Below, piece by piece: positions 34,989 through 44,383 of a DNA stretch of 64,000 nucleotides. The position numbers were made by a program, and so were the translations under genes. Source of the DNA: an uncultured Desulfobacter sp. (GTDB taxonomy: Bacteria > Desulfobacterota > Desulfobacteria > Desulfobacterales > Desulfobacteraceae); assembly GCF_963664415.1 (NCBI RefSeq), contig NZ_OY761443.1, positions 1-64,000 of the forward strand. Reading direction: 5' to 3'. Below the pieces are notes generated by a model that had not been told where the DNA came from, ran no database searches, and was given only the letters and a program-made list of their open reading frames with translations. Position 1 is the stretch's first letter, and each line of letters begins with the position of its first letter.

Positions 34989-35074
34989 AATTTGGATAAG
35001 TCGCTAAATCACTATCATGTTTTATTTTAGGGTGAGCCTGAGTGTTGATAGACCAGGTCCGCCCATGGCTATAA
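34989..35074 (+). repeat. Dispersed structured repeat, copy A
   Basis: A stem GCCTG/CAGG is followed by GTCCGCCCATGGCTATAA, matching the core of the repeat at 57760-57846. It lies in the 341-bp divergent region between prkA and the DDLSxLV-repeat gene. The rest of that region is AT-rich and must hold both promoters, which I cannot pin down. Confidence 0.6.
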
Positions 35075-35265
35075 ATCAAGTTTGAAAATGAGTACTTTAA
35101 ATATCTTAAAAACAGAAACTGCTTTAAAAGATATATCAAGCGATAAAAAAGGTGTCAAATAATATCGTAACCTTCTTCGCCTTTGCTATAAACGCTTTTG
35201 GTATTTTTGATTTTATGATAACAATAAAAGATAAACTCAATCAACTGTCGCAAATGAGGGAACTA

Positions 35266-36858
35266 ATGACCCGATCAACGCTGTTGACCATTAAGGATCT
35301 AATCAATGAACTGAATCTGGGTAAGGCCACTTTAAAATTCATTTTACATCAATTCAGTCCGTGGATTCCTACACAAATTGTTAACAATGAAACGTATTAC
35401 ACTGAACAGGCGGTTACCACCCTTCTAAAAATCAAAAAATTTCTAGACACAGGTATGCTGCCCGACCAAATTGAGACATTCCTTGCACAAGAAGCCGAAA
35501 TGCTTAAAGCTGCGGCAAAATATCCGACCGATAATCCCTCAAAAAGCCCCATAGATTTAGCGTCTGCATCAATGCTCAAGGATATGTTTCAGGTATATAT
35601 TGAAAAACAGGATCGAATTGCCCAGGCACAGGAAAACCTTGTCCGAGTAGAAGATAGAAAAGCCGATGCAATGGAAAAACGGGCTGCCGCCGAAGAAAAA
35701 AAAGCTGATGCATTGACAAATATTGCCCGGGCTCTGCAGGAGATGAACCAGCGGCACAGCACGGTTCCCCAGGCCATGGAGGTTGCCGGACGTGCAGTTG
35801 AAAGCATAGCCCTGGAAGAATCTCCCGAGCCCGCCGAAAACCTTCTGGACACCCATTTTGATAAAAATGAATATTTTTCTGAAGATCCTTTACCCATGGA
35901 AGATCCATTCCAGGATCAGGATCATGAAGACATTGGTGACACCGTTTTTTCAAACTTGGACGACCTCTCTTTGCTGGTCAATGAAACGGCCCTGACACCT
36001 GAAGATATTGATGACCTCTCCTCATTGATTAACAGTGTATCTGATCCATCCGGTACCTTAGACGACCTTGAAAGCCTGCTCGATGAGACACCGTCAACAT
36101 CTGAAGTCAGCACAGCGTCGCATGACATGGACGATTTGTCAAAACTGGTTGATCCTGACGACGATACAGCGGATGATAAAAATGAAAATGATTTAGACGA
36201 CCTTTTCAGCCTTGTGGATATGGAGCCAGATGTCCCAAAGGACGTTAATGAAAGCATAGATGATCTGTCCTGGCTTATTGAACCTGAAAGAGATACGATC
36301 ACCGGCGATTTAGATGACCTGTCCGCCCTGATCGAAAAACCTGAACAGACGCAAGAAATGATGGATGATCTGTCATTACTCGTGGATGATGCCGATAAAG
36401 AATCAGGGCAGGCAACTTCTGGAGATGCTATCAGGACAGATGATCTCTGGGCCTTGGTACCAAACGCAGATAACTCAAGCCCCAAAATACAAGGCCAAGG
36501 CGCGCACTCAGTTGACGCCTCTGAAATGGATAACCTGTCTGCACTAATAGATATAGCACCAGATGACACCGCGATCTCAGACGACACAACATCAGGAGGT
36601 CACGCCAATGTTGACAATCCCACAGAAAGCACATTGGATACACCTTCAATAAAACCGAATATTTCTCCGGATCAGGACATGAAAAGCTACAAGGCTGCCG
36701 TCATGAAAATCATTATTGGATTAAAAGAACAAGGCCTCACAGCCCAAGAGACGACGGATCGACTCAACAGAGACGATGTCGCGACCCTGTCCGGGAAACC
36801 CACCTGGGGATTAAAAGCCATAGAAAAAATATACGGTTTTATTAATTCTGCCAAATAA
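35266..36858 (+). CDS. Unrecognised acidic protein with ten DDLSxLV repeats, MerR-like N-terminus and coiled coil
   Basis: I recognise no family over the full length. With the start at 35266 (GAGGGA six bases upstream; the frame is open from 35152) it has 530 aa. Residues 1-75 look like a MerR-type winged-helix reader (LLTIKDLINELNLGKATLKF, then a YYTEQAV segment). Residues about 105-165 are a charged coiled coil (EDRKADAMEKRAAAEEKKAD). Residues about 230-425 are highly acidic with ten copies of a D-[DN]-L-x-x-L-[VIL] motif roughly every 20 residues. The final 60 residues are helical and resemble the tail domain of serine recombinases (GLTAQETTDRLNRDDVAT). It is divergent from the prkA operon. 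No enzyme motif is seen; a scaffold or regulator is a guess. Confidence 0.75.
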   Translation: MTRSTLLTIKDLINELNLGKATLKFILHQFSPWIPTQIVNNETYYTEQAVTTLLKIKKFLDTGMLPDQIETFLAQEAEMLKAAAKYPTDNPSKSPIDLASASMLKDMFQVYIEKQDRIAQAQENLVRVEDRKADAMEKRAAAEEKKADALTNIARALQEMNQRHSTVPQAMEVAGRAVESIALEESPEPAENLLDTHFDKNEYFSEDPLPMEDPFQDQDHEDIGDTVFSNLDDLSLLVNETALTPEDIDDLSSLINSVSDPSGTLDDLESLLDETPSTSEVSTASHDMDDLSKLVDPDDDTADDKNENDLDDLFSLVDMEPDVPKDVNESIDDLSWLIEPERDTITGDLDDLSALIEKPEQTQEMMDDLSLLVDDADKESGQATSGDAIRTDDLWALVPNADNSSPKIQGQGAHSVDASEMDNLSALIDIAPDDTAISDDTTSGGHANVDNPTESTLDTPSIKPNISPDQDMKSYKAAVMKIIIGLKEQGLTAQETTDRLNRDDVATLSGKPTWGLKAIEKIYGFINSAK

Positions 36859-36921
36859 CAGCCATGGAAGGCTTCAACCGATCACAAAAGACAAACATAA
36901 TTGAACAAATATCCGGGACGG

Positions 36922-37860
36922 TTATTTTGCACCGGCAATATCGGCGAAACGCGTGTCAACAAATTTATCCAGATCAATGAGAGAGGTCATAATATTCATT
37001 TCATCCATCATATATTTCTGGATCTTATCAAGATCTTCTTTCTGGGGATAAAGTTCTCCTGTCAAAATACGGTCCGGCGGATCAGTAAGCACCCGTCGAA
37101 TGATATCCTTATCCTGGGAAAAAAAATCAGCACCAATAATTGAAGCCGGCTCAGGTTGGGCATCAATGGCAAGCCCGGACCGAACAAAACTTGTGCAAAT
37201 CTCCTGAATGGCTTCGGGATTCTTTTCAATAATCTCGGTTCGCATGACAAATACACAGCAGGGATGTTTGGCCCACAGATTTTTTGACAGTTCAAATTCT
37301 TCACCATGCCCAGCGGCTATAACCTGGGAGCCAAATGGTTCAGCCACGATAAACCCACCTATTTCGCCGTCTTCGTCATACTCAAGGGCTTCGGGCATCT
37401 GGAAGGGAGCAACCACCTCAAGGGTAACATCTATTCCCTTTTCGGTAGCACGCCCGGGTTTCAACCCTTTCTCCGATAACAATTTATGAAACAACATATT
37501 ATGGATGGAGAGCTGATACGGAATCAATACAGTCTTACCCGCGAAATCCTCAACGGAATTAATATTGGCTCTTTTATTTTTAACTAAAACACTACCGGAT
37601 TTATGGGCCAGTAACAGCAACTTGAGATCAACACCGGACTTAAACAGATCCATGGCTGTCGGCGCCAAAACCAAAGCACCGTCCAAAGATTTCACGGAAA
37701 GCGCATCAGCAACCTCATTCCACCCATTTTTCACCACAGGCTCCAGTGTGCAGTGCTGAAAGGTTTCCATACTTTGTTGTAATTTTCGAGCTGTTACACC
37801 GAGAATGAAATGATCTGTGATTTTAAGATATCCGATCTTTATCGCGGGTTTTTCCGCCAT
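36922..37860 (-). CDS. Solute-binding-like protein (NMT1/NrtA type) without signal peptide
   Basis: This 312-aa protein of the periplasmic binding protein type II superfamily resembles nitrate/sulfonate/taurine-type ligand-binding domains (KIGYLKITDHFILGVTA at the N-terminus, DFAGKTVLIPYQLSIHNMLF, GGFIVAEPFGSQVIAAG). No signal peptide or lipobox precedes the first beta strand, and no permease or ATPase gene is near. It may therefore be a cytosolic sensor or enzyme-like relative. The start ATG at 37860 has GGAGG eight bases upstream; a GTG nine bases earlier is less likely. Ligand unknown. Confidence 0.7.
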   Translation of the reverse strand: MAEKPAIKIGYLKITDHFILGVTARKLQQSMETFQHCTLEPVVKNGWNEVADALSVKSLDGALVLAPTAMDLFKSGVDLKLLLLAHKSGSVLVKNKRANINSVEDFAGKTVLIPYQLSIHNMLFHKLLSEKGLKPGRATEKGIDVTLEVVAPFQMPEALEYDEDGEIGGFIVAEPFGSQVIAAGHGEEFELSKNLWAKHPCCVFVMRTEIIEKNPEAIQEICTSFVRSGLAIDAQPEPASIIGADFFSQDKDIIRRVLTDPPDRILTGELYPQKEDLDKIQKYMMDEMNIMTSLIDLDKFVDTRFADIAGAK

Positions 37861-38083
37861 TTCATGCACCTCCGGAGATGATTAATGTATAAAAATAAAG
37901 GCTGAATCTCATTAACGATTATGTTTAAGTTTAATTCAAAGTCGATTATAAAAAGGCTTTGAACTATTTGACAACCGGATTTTGCGCTTCATTTACATTT
38001 GAATTTGCCATAATTTCGCAACAAAGTAAACCCCAACGTGCAGAATGTGGAACCCTAGTAATAAGGCGGTATAATAAATTTAA

Positions 38084-38851
38084 CTAAAAAAAAGAATCCG
38101 AGTGGCCGGCTAATTCGGCCTCTTTTTTTGCTTGAATAATTATACTTGCGAAAATTAAATCCTGGGGAGAGGTGAGTTTAATATTAAACAATGTGCCGTC
38201 CACCATCGCCACCGGTATTTTCGCATGTTCGCAGATAGACGCTTCGTCCGTACCCAAAAAACCGGTATTCTGTGCATGAACTGCGGCTTTGGTAATCAGA
38301 TCCAAGCGAAAAATCTGGGGCGTCTGGGCCCGAAACAATCCTTTTCGGTCAAGGGTGCAGATTACCATATCATTTTCATCCGCTCTTTTCACTGTATCAA
38401 CAATGCCCAGAGACGGAATGCAAGCGCCATTTTCCATAGCACCGTCAAGGCAGCGGTCAACCAGTTTTTCACCCACAAATGGCCGCACCCCATCATGAAT
38501 CAGCACAAATGTCCTTTCGGGGAGAGCACAAATCTCCAGTGCTTTATTAAGCCCGTTACCTACAGAATCCTGACGGGTAGCACCGCCTTTAATAATATGC
38601 AACGGTTTGGAAAATGAAAATTTGTGCAAAAGATCATTGCAGGTAAAATCCAAATCCTGTTCAGGAACCACCAGAATAATCTCATCTACCCGGCAGTGGG
38701 AATCAAAAGCGGTGAGTGTGCGAACAATGACCGGGAGACCTTCAAGGTCAATGAACTGTTTTTTAACAGTAGACTGCATGCGCAGACCTTTTCCGCCCGC
38801 CACGACAACAGCAATATTTTGACATAGCACTTTATTTTCTGCGTCAGCCAT
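38084..38851 (-). CDS. ispD: 2-C-methyl-D-erythritol 4-phosphate cytidylyltransferase IspD
   Basis: IspD makes CDP-methylerythritol in the MEP isoprenoid pathway. It is 255 aa. The nucleotide-binding VVAGGKGLRMQSTVKKQF (about 15-32) varies slightly from the usual AAGxGxRM. Other family blocks are GGATRQDSVGNGL, VLIHDGVRPFVG and RAQTPQIFRLDLI, and TDEAS near the end. The partner ispF is not adjacent. The gene lies 5 bp after the HPr-like gene on the minus strand. Confidence 0.9.
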   Translation of the reverse strand: MADAENKVLCQNIAVVVAGGKGLRMQSTVKKQFIDLEGLPVIVRTLTAFDSHCRVDEIILVVPEQDLDFTCNDLLHKFSFSKPLHIIKGGATRQDSVGNGLNKALEICALPERTFVLIHDGVRPFVGEKLVDRCLDGAMENGACIPSLGIVDTVKRADENDMVICTLDRKGLFRAQTPQIFRLDLITKAAVHAQNTGFLGTDEASICEHAKIPVAMVDGTLFNIKLTSPQDLIFASIIIQAKKEAELAGHSDSFF

Positions 38852-38856
38852 AAAAT

Positions 38857-40167
38857 TTAAATCAAATAACTCAATTCAGTGGGCAAGGGAATACCTTTTC
38901 CCATATGATCCTCACCGTAATTGACACCAGCAAGAATTTTCAAATCATTTAACGCCCTGGAATCACCCTTAAAGACGACCGTTTCAATCTCCTCTTTTTT
39001 TATTTTTCCACCGGCCCACTGCATATCAAGAACAGATGAGGCATCAAACTGGTCTTTGCCCACATAAAGTTTGACTTCTCCACCGTAATGCTGAACGATC
39101 TTTGCCACCAAAAGGCTTGGCCGGCTATGAAAGCCCCTATCTTTGGGAATCCCTACTTCAATTGTACCGGACTCCATATTCATGTTTAAAACCTTTGTGG
39201 CCACAGCCTTGCCGGAGGATAAAAAACGGCCCGCATAATACAGACAATAATTCATGGCACGATCCAAAACGGTATCCGGATCAATAAGATCGGAAAGGGA
39301 GAGACTGATATTTTTATAAACGTGTTTAAAGCCGGTATCATAGAGGTGACGCTCATAAAAATGAAGCAACCGCCCCAGCACCTGCAGAATATGAAAAACG
39401 ATGGAAAAATGACTGCGCAACTGGTTTAACAGTTCAGCATCAGGAGACTGCAACGTAGTGACAACATAGGAATCAAAGGAAGACTGAATATTATGCACCC
39501 GCATCTCATAGCTTCTGATTGTCACCTCGTTGATCACATCAGGGACAAGCTTGTAAATCGTCTCAAGGTCATAGCGTTCATAAAACGTAAACTGTTCAAA
39601 ATCCCGGATCAGTTCAAGAAACTGACTTGCAATCCGCGTCAAATTTTTTTTCTGACTACTTTTGGGCATGGCATCGTCAATATTATGTTCCAATTGACTG
39701 GCAGTGGCAATGCCTGGAAAATAGTCCAAGTTATAGCCGGAATCAGGGATGGTGATATCCAGACGTTTTGCTTCCTTTAAGGCAACAGGTGCTGCCTGAT
39801 GAATGGCATCCTGTAGAAATCGAAGCATATCAAGCGCTTCCTGCTTAAAGGCACTGTGCTTCTGATCCCCGAAATCATAAAAATCGAACCGGTCCAAGGT
39901 GTGACGCTGGGAATAACAGGCAAGAGAAAGGTGTCGCACTGCGGCCGATATTGCACGATAAAACACCCACTCCTTATTTTTTTTTGCACCATGAAAATCA
40001 AGAAAATCTTCCATGATGTGGGAGGTAATGATCAGTTTTGAACAAAGTTTCTTGGTGAAAAGATAACTGTCGTCATTCAATCCAACAATGAACAAAATAC
40101 ATTGAAGATACTCGTATGAAAAGATATTTGCTTTTTCCTTAAAAGATATGCCACAGATGTCATTCAT
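38857..40167 (-). CDS. HPr-like domain fused to a long helical N-terminal region
   Basis: Of 436 aa, about 345-425 form an HPr-type domain. GFHSRPSLLVAKIVQHYGG holds the phospho-accepting His and the following Arg; FDASSVLDMQW corresponds to the regulatory serine helix of HPr. The first 330 residues are mostly helical and match no family I know. No PTS enzyme I or HPr kinase gene is in the window, so a carrier role in sugar uptake is not supported. A regulatory phospho-relay is more plausible but is inference. It lies between rnpB and ispD. Confidence 0.7.
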   Translation of the reverse strand: MNDICGISFKEKANIFSYEYLQCILFIVGLNDDSYLFTKKLCSKLIITSHIMEDFLDFHGAKKNKEWVFYRAISAAVRHLSLACYSQRHTLDRFDFYDFGDQKHSAFKQEALDMLRFLQDAIHQAAPVALKEAKRLDITIPDSGYNLDYFPGIATASQLEHNIDDAMPKSSQKKNLTRIASQFLELIRDFEQFTFYERYDLETIYKLVPDVINEVTIRSYEMRVHNIQSSFDSYVVTTLQSPDAELLNQLRSHFSIVFHILQVLGRLLHFYERHLYDTGFKHVYKNISLSLSDLIDPDTVLDRAMNYCLYYAGRFLSSGKAVATKVLNMNMESGTIEVGIPKDRGFHSRPSLLVAKIVQHYGGEVKLYVGKDQFDASSVLDMQWAGGKIKKEEIETVVFKGDSRALNDLKILAGVNYGEDHMGKGIPLPTELSYLI

Positions 40168-40189
40168 AGCTATTTACTCGATATTTAAA

Positions 40190-40590
<401 letters not shown>

Positions 40591-40611
40591 TAAAAATCTT
40601 TTTTTAAAGTA

Positions 40612-41322
40612 TCAATTTTTTCTGTAATAAAGAATTCTGCTGCACTGGGGACAGAATATCAACTGGTTTCCACGTTGCACTTCAATATACAGCTGGGGTG
40701 GAATATTCATAAAACAACCTAAACAAACCTGATCCTGCGCCTCAGCAACAGCAGATCCTTGATTCATTTTGGAAATGCGTTTGAATCGATCTAACAGTTT
40801 AGGATCCAGACTTACACCAATTTCTTTCTGGCTTTCGAGATATTCATCAAGAAGCTGACGGTCTTTAGTGGTTTGTTCTTCAATCTTGTTCTGTTCAGCT
40901 TTAACCTGTTCTTCAAGTTGCTGATATTCTTTTGTACTTTCATCCACAATAGCCTGGGACTTTTCCCGCTCTTCCATGATCTGTAACAGCTCTGTTTCCA
41001 AGGCATCTTTTCTTTTTTTGTTATCATCCACTTCCCGGAGCAAAACCTGATACTCTTTATTTGTGCTTACATTGCGCAGGGTCTCGTTGCTTTTAATAAT
41101 GCGCGCATCCACAATTTTTATTTCATTTTCAGCATCAAGGCAATTTTTTTCCAGCATTTCAAGTTCTTCGGTATTTTCCTTGAGCGCTGCGGCAAACTGT
41201 TTAAGCCTGGATGCCAATTTTGTTTTCTTTTTTTCAACCTCTGACAGAACGTCCTTGAGACGAACTATTTGGGTTTCAGCCTCCTGAAGTTTTACAAGGG
41301 TGGCAATATCTGGTTTTGACAT
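40612..41322 (-). CDS. Coiled-coil C4 zinc-ribbon protein (DUF164/CdsZ type)
   Basis: This 236-aa protein has a long antiparallel coiled coil (about 8-165, rich in K, E, Q and L heptads) and a C-terminal zinc ribbon with two Cys pairs, VCLGCFMNIPP and IFCPQCSRILYY. Proteins of this build are widespread near nif3-like genes, as here (14 bp from the Nif3-like gene). The precise role is not established; nucleic-acid binding has been suggested for the family. Confidence 0.85.
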   Translation of the reverse strand: MSKPDIATLVKLQEAETQIVRLKDVLSEVEKKKTKLASRLKQFAAALKENTEELEMLEKNCLDAENEIKIVDARIIKSNETLRNVSTNKEYQVLLREVDDNKKRKDALETELLQIMEEREKSQAIVDESTKEYQQLEEQVKAEQNKIEEQTTKDRQLLDEYLESQKEIGVSLDPKLLDRFKRISKMNQGSAVAEAQDQVCLGCFMNIPPQLYIEVQRGNQLIFCPQCSRILYYRKN

Positions 41323-41336
41323 AAGGTGTTACATCC

Positions 41337-42152
41337 TCATATGGTTAAAAATGGATCTTTTTCCTGATCATATGTGTTAATTACAATTTTATACTTTACG
41401 GCATCAAACATTTGCCTAAGACGAGTGTCCAAAAGCTCAACGGCAATGGATTCGGAAGAAAAGTGGCCGACATCGACTGCGGATTTACCATGGGACTCTA
41501 TATCCCGAGCCTCGTGATATTTCAAATCCCCTGTGACATAAACATCCATTCCTGAATCTAAAAAATGATTTGTCAAAGAGCCGCCTGACCCCGAACATAG
41601 TGCTGCAGTTGAGACTATATTTTCAGGATTACCGATAATTCTTACCCCGGAAATTCCCAATTTTTCTTTAATCCGGCAAGCCAGTTGTTCAAGTGTCATA
41701 GTCCCACCGAGCTGTCCGATGCGCCCAAGACCTTGAATTTCGTTCAAAGATTCATTTCTCATTGCATCGGCAAGAAAAACATCTGTACAAAAAATCCCCA
41801 ATTTTTGGGCCAGATAGTCGTTCAGACCCTCCGGGGCTTTATCCAGATTTGTATGGGCACTGACTATGGCAATCCGTGATCTGGCACTGATCAGAATGGC
41901 TGACCCAGGCATCCTGGAAAAATCAATCTGCTTTTCAGGTGACATGGTCAAAGGATGATGGGTAATGAGCATATCACATCCTATTTTTTCCGCTTCGGTC
42001 AGTGCCTTGTCTGTGACATCCAGAGCAACTAAAATCTTGGACACCTGCCAGTCGGGATCACCGACCTGAAGTCCTGAATTATCCCAGGATTCAGCCAGAG
42101 CAAAAGGAGCAATTTGATCTACAATATCAATAATCTGTTTTACCGAAGGCAT
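41337..42152 (-). CDS. Nif3-like dinuclear metal-centre protein (YbgI/DUF34)
   Basis: This 271-aa member of the Nif3/DUF34 family forms hexameric rings with a two-metal site. Metal-binding blocks visible are DMLITHHPLTMSP near 60, VSAHTNLDKAPEGLND near 100, and VDVGHFSSESIAVE near 228. The bound metals and substrate are unknown for the family. Despite the family name it has no shown link to nitrogen fixation. It is paired with the zinc-ribbon coiled-coil gene. Confidence 0.88.
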   Translation of the reverse strand: MPSVKQIIDIVDQIAPFALAESWDNSGLQVGDPDWQVSKILVALDVTDKALTEAEKIGCDMLITHHPLTMSPEKQIDFSRMPGSAILISARSRIAIVSAHTNLDKAPEGLNDYLAQKLGIFCTDVFLADAMRNESLNEIQGLGRIGQLGGTMTLEQLACRIKEKLGISGVRIIGNPENIVSTAALCSGSGGSLTNHFLDSGMDVYVTGDLKYHEARDIESHGKSAVDVGHFSSESIAVELLDTRLRQMFDAVKYKIVINTYDQEKDPFLTI

Positions 42153-42168
42153 GCGTTCAATTCATCTC

Positions 42169-42201
42169 AAAATAAAAAAGCGTGGAGTACACTCCACGCT
42201 T
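42169..42201 (-). terminator. Rho-independent terminator of the dnaG-rpoD-tRNA unit
   Basis: AAGCGTGGAGT (42178-42188) and ACTCCACGCTT (42191-42201) form an 11-bp perfect stem. On the minus strand it is followed by a T-rich tail (CTTTTTTATTTT). It lies 3' of the tRNA and before the Nif3-like gene. Confidence 0.88.
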
Positions 42202-42330
42202 AAGATTTAATCTATTTTCGTACTGCTTTACAGGCATACCTGTATATGACCTGGTCATCCTTTCCCTCTTTTCAGCATATCAAATTAGCTCCCCCTCCTG
42301 TTTAAGACCTCATTCATGAACAAGTTCTTT

Positions 42331-42407
42331 TGGTGGGCCCACCTGGATTCGAACCAGGGACCGACCGGTTATGAGCCGGTGGCTCTGCCAAACTGAGCTA
42401 TAGGCCC
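42331..42407 (-). tRNA. tRNA with CAT anticodon, probably elongator tRNA-Met
   Basis: On the minus strand it begins GGGCCTATAGCTCAG and ends TGGGCCCACCA, with CCA encoded. The acceptor stem pairs fully (GGGCCTA with TGGGCCC, one G-T pair). The anticodon arm ACCGGCTCATAACCGGT gives CAT. TTCGAATC is the T loop. It lacks the initiator features (first-pair mismatch, GGG/CCC anticodon stem). CAT is also used by the tRNA-Ile2 that is modified to lysidine, so Ile remains possible. It lies 73 bp after rpoD. Confidence 0.9.
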
Positions 42408-42479
42408 GGAAAGCCGCTTTGATACTGCGTTGCAAGCAAATTTGCAATTTATATAGTAACGCCTGTTTACTGTCAAGTA

Positions 42480-44360
42480 TTAATTTTCAATAAACGTTTT
42501 GAGCTTTTTACTCCTGGTCGGGTGACGAAGTTTACGTAAGGCCTTGGCTTCAATCTGACGAATACGCTCCCTTGTAACGGTAAAGTCCTTTCCAACCTCT
42601 TCCAACGTATGATCGGACTTTTCTCCAATACCAAAGCGCATTCTTAACACTTTTTCCTCTCTAGGTGTCAGGGTCGCCAATATTTTACGTGTCTGTTCGG
42701 CAAGGCTTAAATCAATGGCAGCTTCGGAAGGAATAGAAAATTTCTTATCCTCGATGAAATCCCCAAGGTGACTGTCTTCTTCCTCACCGATGGGGGTTTC
42801 AAGGGAAATAGGCTCCTTGGCAATCTTAAGTACCCGCCGAACCTTATCAATGGGGATTTCCATTTTTTCAGCAATCTCTTCGGGGGAGGGTTCCTTGCCC
42901 ATCTCCTGAACCAGGTACCGGGAAGTGCGAATCAGCTTGTTAATAGTTTCGATCATATGAACCGGAATTCTGATGGTTCTGGCCTGATCTGCAATGGCAC
43001 GGGTAATGGCCTGACGAATCCACCAGGTAGCATATGTAGAAAACTTGTATCCCCGACGGTACTCAAATTTATCCACCGCCTTCATCAGACCGATATTGCC
43101 TTCCTGGATCAAATCAAGAAACTGTAGTCCCCTGTTGGTGTATTTTTTGGCAATACTTACCACAAGTCTTAGATTTGCACGAACCAGTTCACGTTTGGCA
43201 GCATCTGCTTTTTTGCGTCCTATTTCAATCCCTTGAACAATTGCATTAAGATCTTCTACACTGCCTTTTACCAAATCCTTTTTTTGAGCAACCTGACCGC
43301 ACAACGCCATAATATCATTAAAAAGAGTGGTCGCACGATCCGGGTCAATTTCGCTTCTTGACATGGCCCATTCAAGAAAAGTAGCCTGGTCTTTTGTTTG
43401 TTTAAGCATCGTGCTGGGCTGAACATTAAACGTTTTCGCACACCTGGCCAGCAAATTATCCACGGTTTTAAACCAGGTTATTGTGTTTCTGATACTCTTT
43501 TCAATATTATCAATGACATTGGATTCAAATCGCCAGCTTTTAAGCAACTCAAAAATTTCTTCAGTATTACCGTCAATCTGTTCTCCAAGCGTGCTGTATT
43601 TTTTTGTGCCTTTTCTGATGTTCTCAAGCTCATCTCGGCAGGACTGATTTTGGGTATGTAAATCTCTTATCCGGGCTAAGGATTCAAGGAATTTTTCCTG
43701 TTTAGTGACTTCATCAACAACCCCGTCACCCTCATCCACATCCCTGAGTACATGCTTGGGCCGCATGGCCTTTTCTTCCATTTTTTTCCCGTACATAAAA
43801 ATGGTATTCAGCGCCAAAGGACAATCAAGCATGGCCCTCAGAACATCCCGTTCCCCAACCTCAATTTTTTTGGCAATCTCAATCTCACCTTCACGGCTGA
43901 GCAGGGTTACCATACCCATTTCTTTGAGGTACATTTTCACAGGATCAGTAACCGCCCCAAATTCCATATCAGAACGTTCACGCCCGGAAGATAACTTGCC
44001 CTTGCCTCCCTTTTTATCCGTATCGTTTTCAAGACCTTCGCCATCATTACCCTTACGGGATCCTGAATTTTTGGTTTTTTTGGTCTTTGAAGATCGGGAC
44101 GGCTTTTTGGGATTCTTGGCCTTACCTGATTTAATGCCAGATGCATCATCTTCTCTGTCACCAACCAGCTCAATACCCAGTTTCTGGAACTGAATGACAA
44201 TATCATCTATTTGCTCAAAAGATTGCAAATCATCTGAAATGGCGTCATTGATTTCGGCAAAGGACAGGACACCTGTTTCCTCTCCTTTTTTGATGAGCTT
44301 GCGCATTTCGTCTTTGCCGATCATCACGCTTTGCTCAGATTTGCTGGTCTTTTCTGCCAT
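42480..44360 (-). CDS. rpoD: RNA polymerase sigma factor RpoD (sigma-70)
   Basis: This primary sigma factor is 626 aa. Region 1.1 is at the N-terminus, then a basic and glycine/lysine-rich linker of about 45 residues (about 75-120) unusual in length. Then come region 1.2 (PVKMYLKEMG), a non-conserved insert, region 2 (GLQFLDLIQEGNIGLMKAVD, then YKFSTYATWWIRQAITRAI), region 3 and region 4.2 with the -35 reading helix (LEEVGKDFTVTRERIRQIEA). It follows dnaG by 23 bp, the usual macromolecular-synthesis operon order, and is followed by a tRNA and a terminator. Confidence 0.96.
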   Translation of the reverse strand: MAEKTSKSEQSVMIGKDEMRKLIKKGEETGVLSFAEINDAISDDLQSFEQIDDIVIQFQKLGIELVGDREDDASGIKSGKAKNPKKPSRSSKTKKTKNSGSRKGNDGEGLENDTDKKGGKGKLSSGRERSDMEFGAVTDPVKMYLKEMGMVTLLSREGEIEIAKKIEVGERDVLRAMLDCPLALNTIFMYGKKMEEKAMRPKHVLRDVDEGDGVVDEVTKQEKFLESLARIRDLHTQNQSCRDELENIRKGTKKYSTLGEQIDGNTEEIFELLKSWRFESNVIDNIEKSIRNTITWFKTVDNLLARCAKTFNVQPSTMLKQTKDQATFLEWAMSRSEIDPDRATTLFNDIMALCGQVAQKKDLVKGSVEDLNAIVQGIEIGRKKADAAKRELVRANLRLVVSIAKKYTNRGLQFLDLIQEGNIGLMKAVDKFEYRRGYKFSTYATWWIRQAITRAIADQARTIRIPVHMIETINKLIRTSRYLVQEMGKEPSPEEIAEKMEIPIDKVRRVLKIAKEPISLETPIGEEEDSHLGDFIEDKKFSIPSEAAIDLSLAEQTRKILATLTPREEKVLRMRFGIGEKSDHTLEEVGKDFTVTRERIRQIEAKALRKLRHPTRSKKLKTFIEN

Positions 44361-44383
44361 ATATGCCTCCCAAAGGCTTAAAA

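Noticed and set aside
36602..36858. DDLSxLV protein as a serine recombinase
   Set aside because: Only the helical tail resembles recombinases. The catalytic serine domain is absent.
38098..38123. GGCCGGCTAATTCGGCC hairpin followed by T-run as a terminator
   Set aside because: The T-run is on the plus strand, where no gene ends, and the hairpin lies inside the ispD coding end.
42331..42407. Initiator tRNA-fMet
   Set aside because: It lacks the mismatched first pair and the GGG/CCC anticodon stem of initiator tRNAs.
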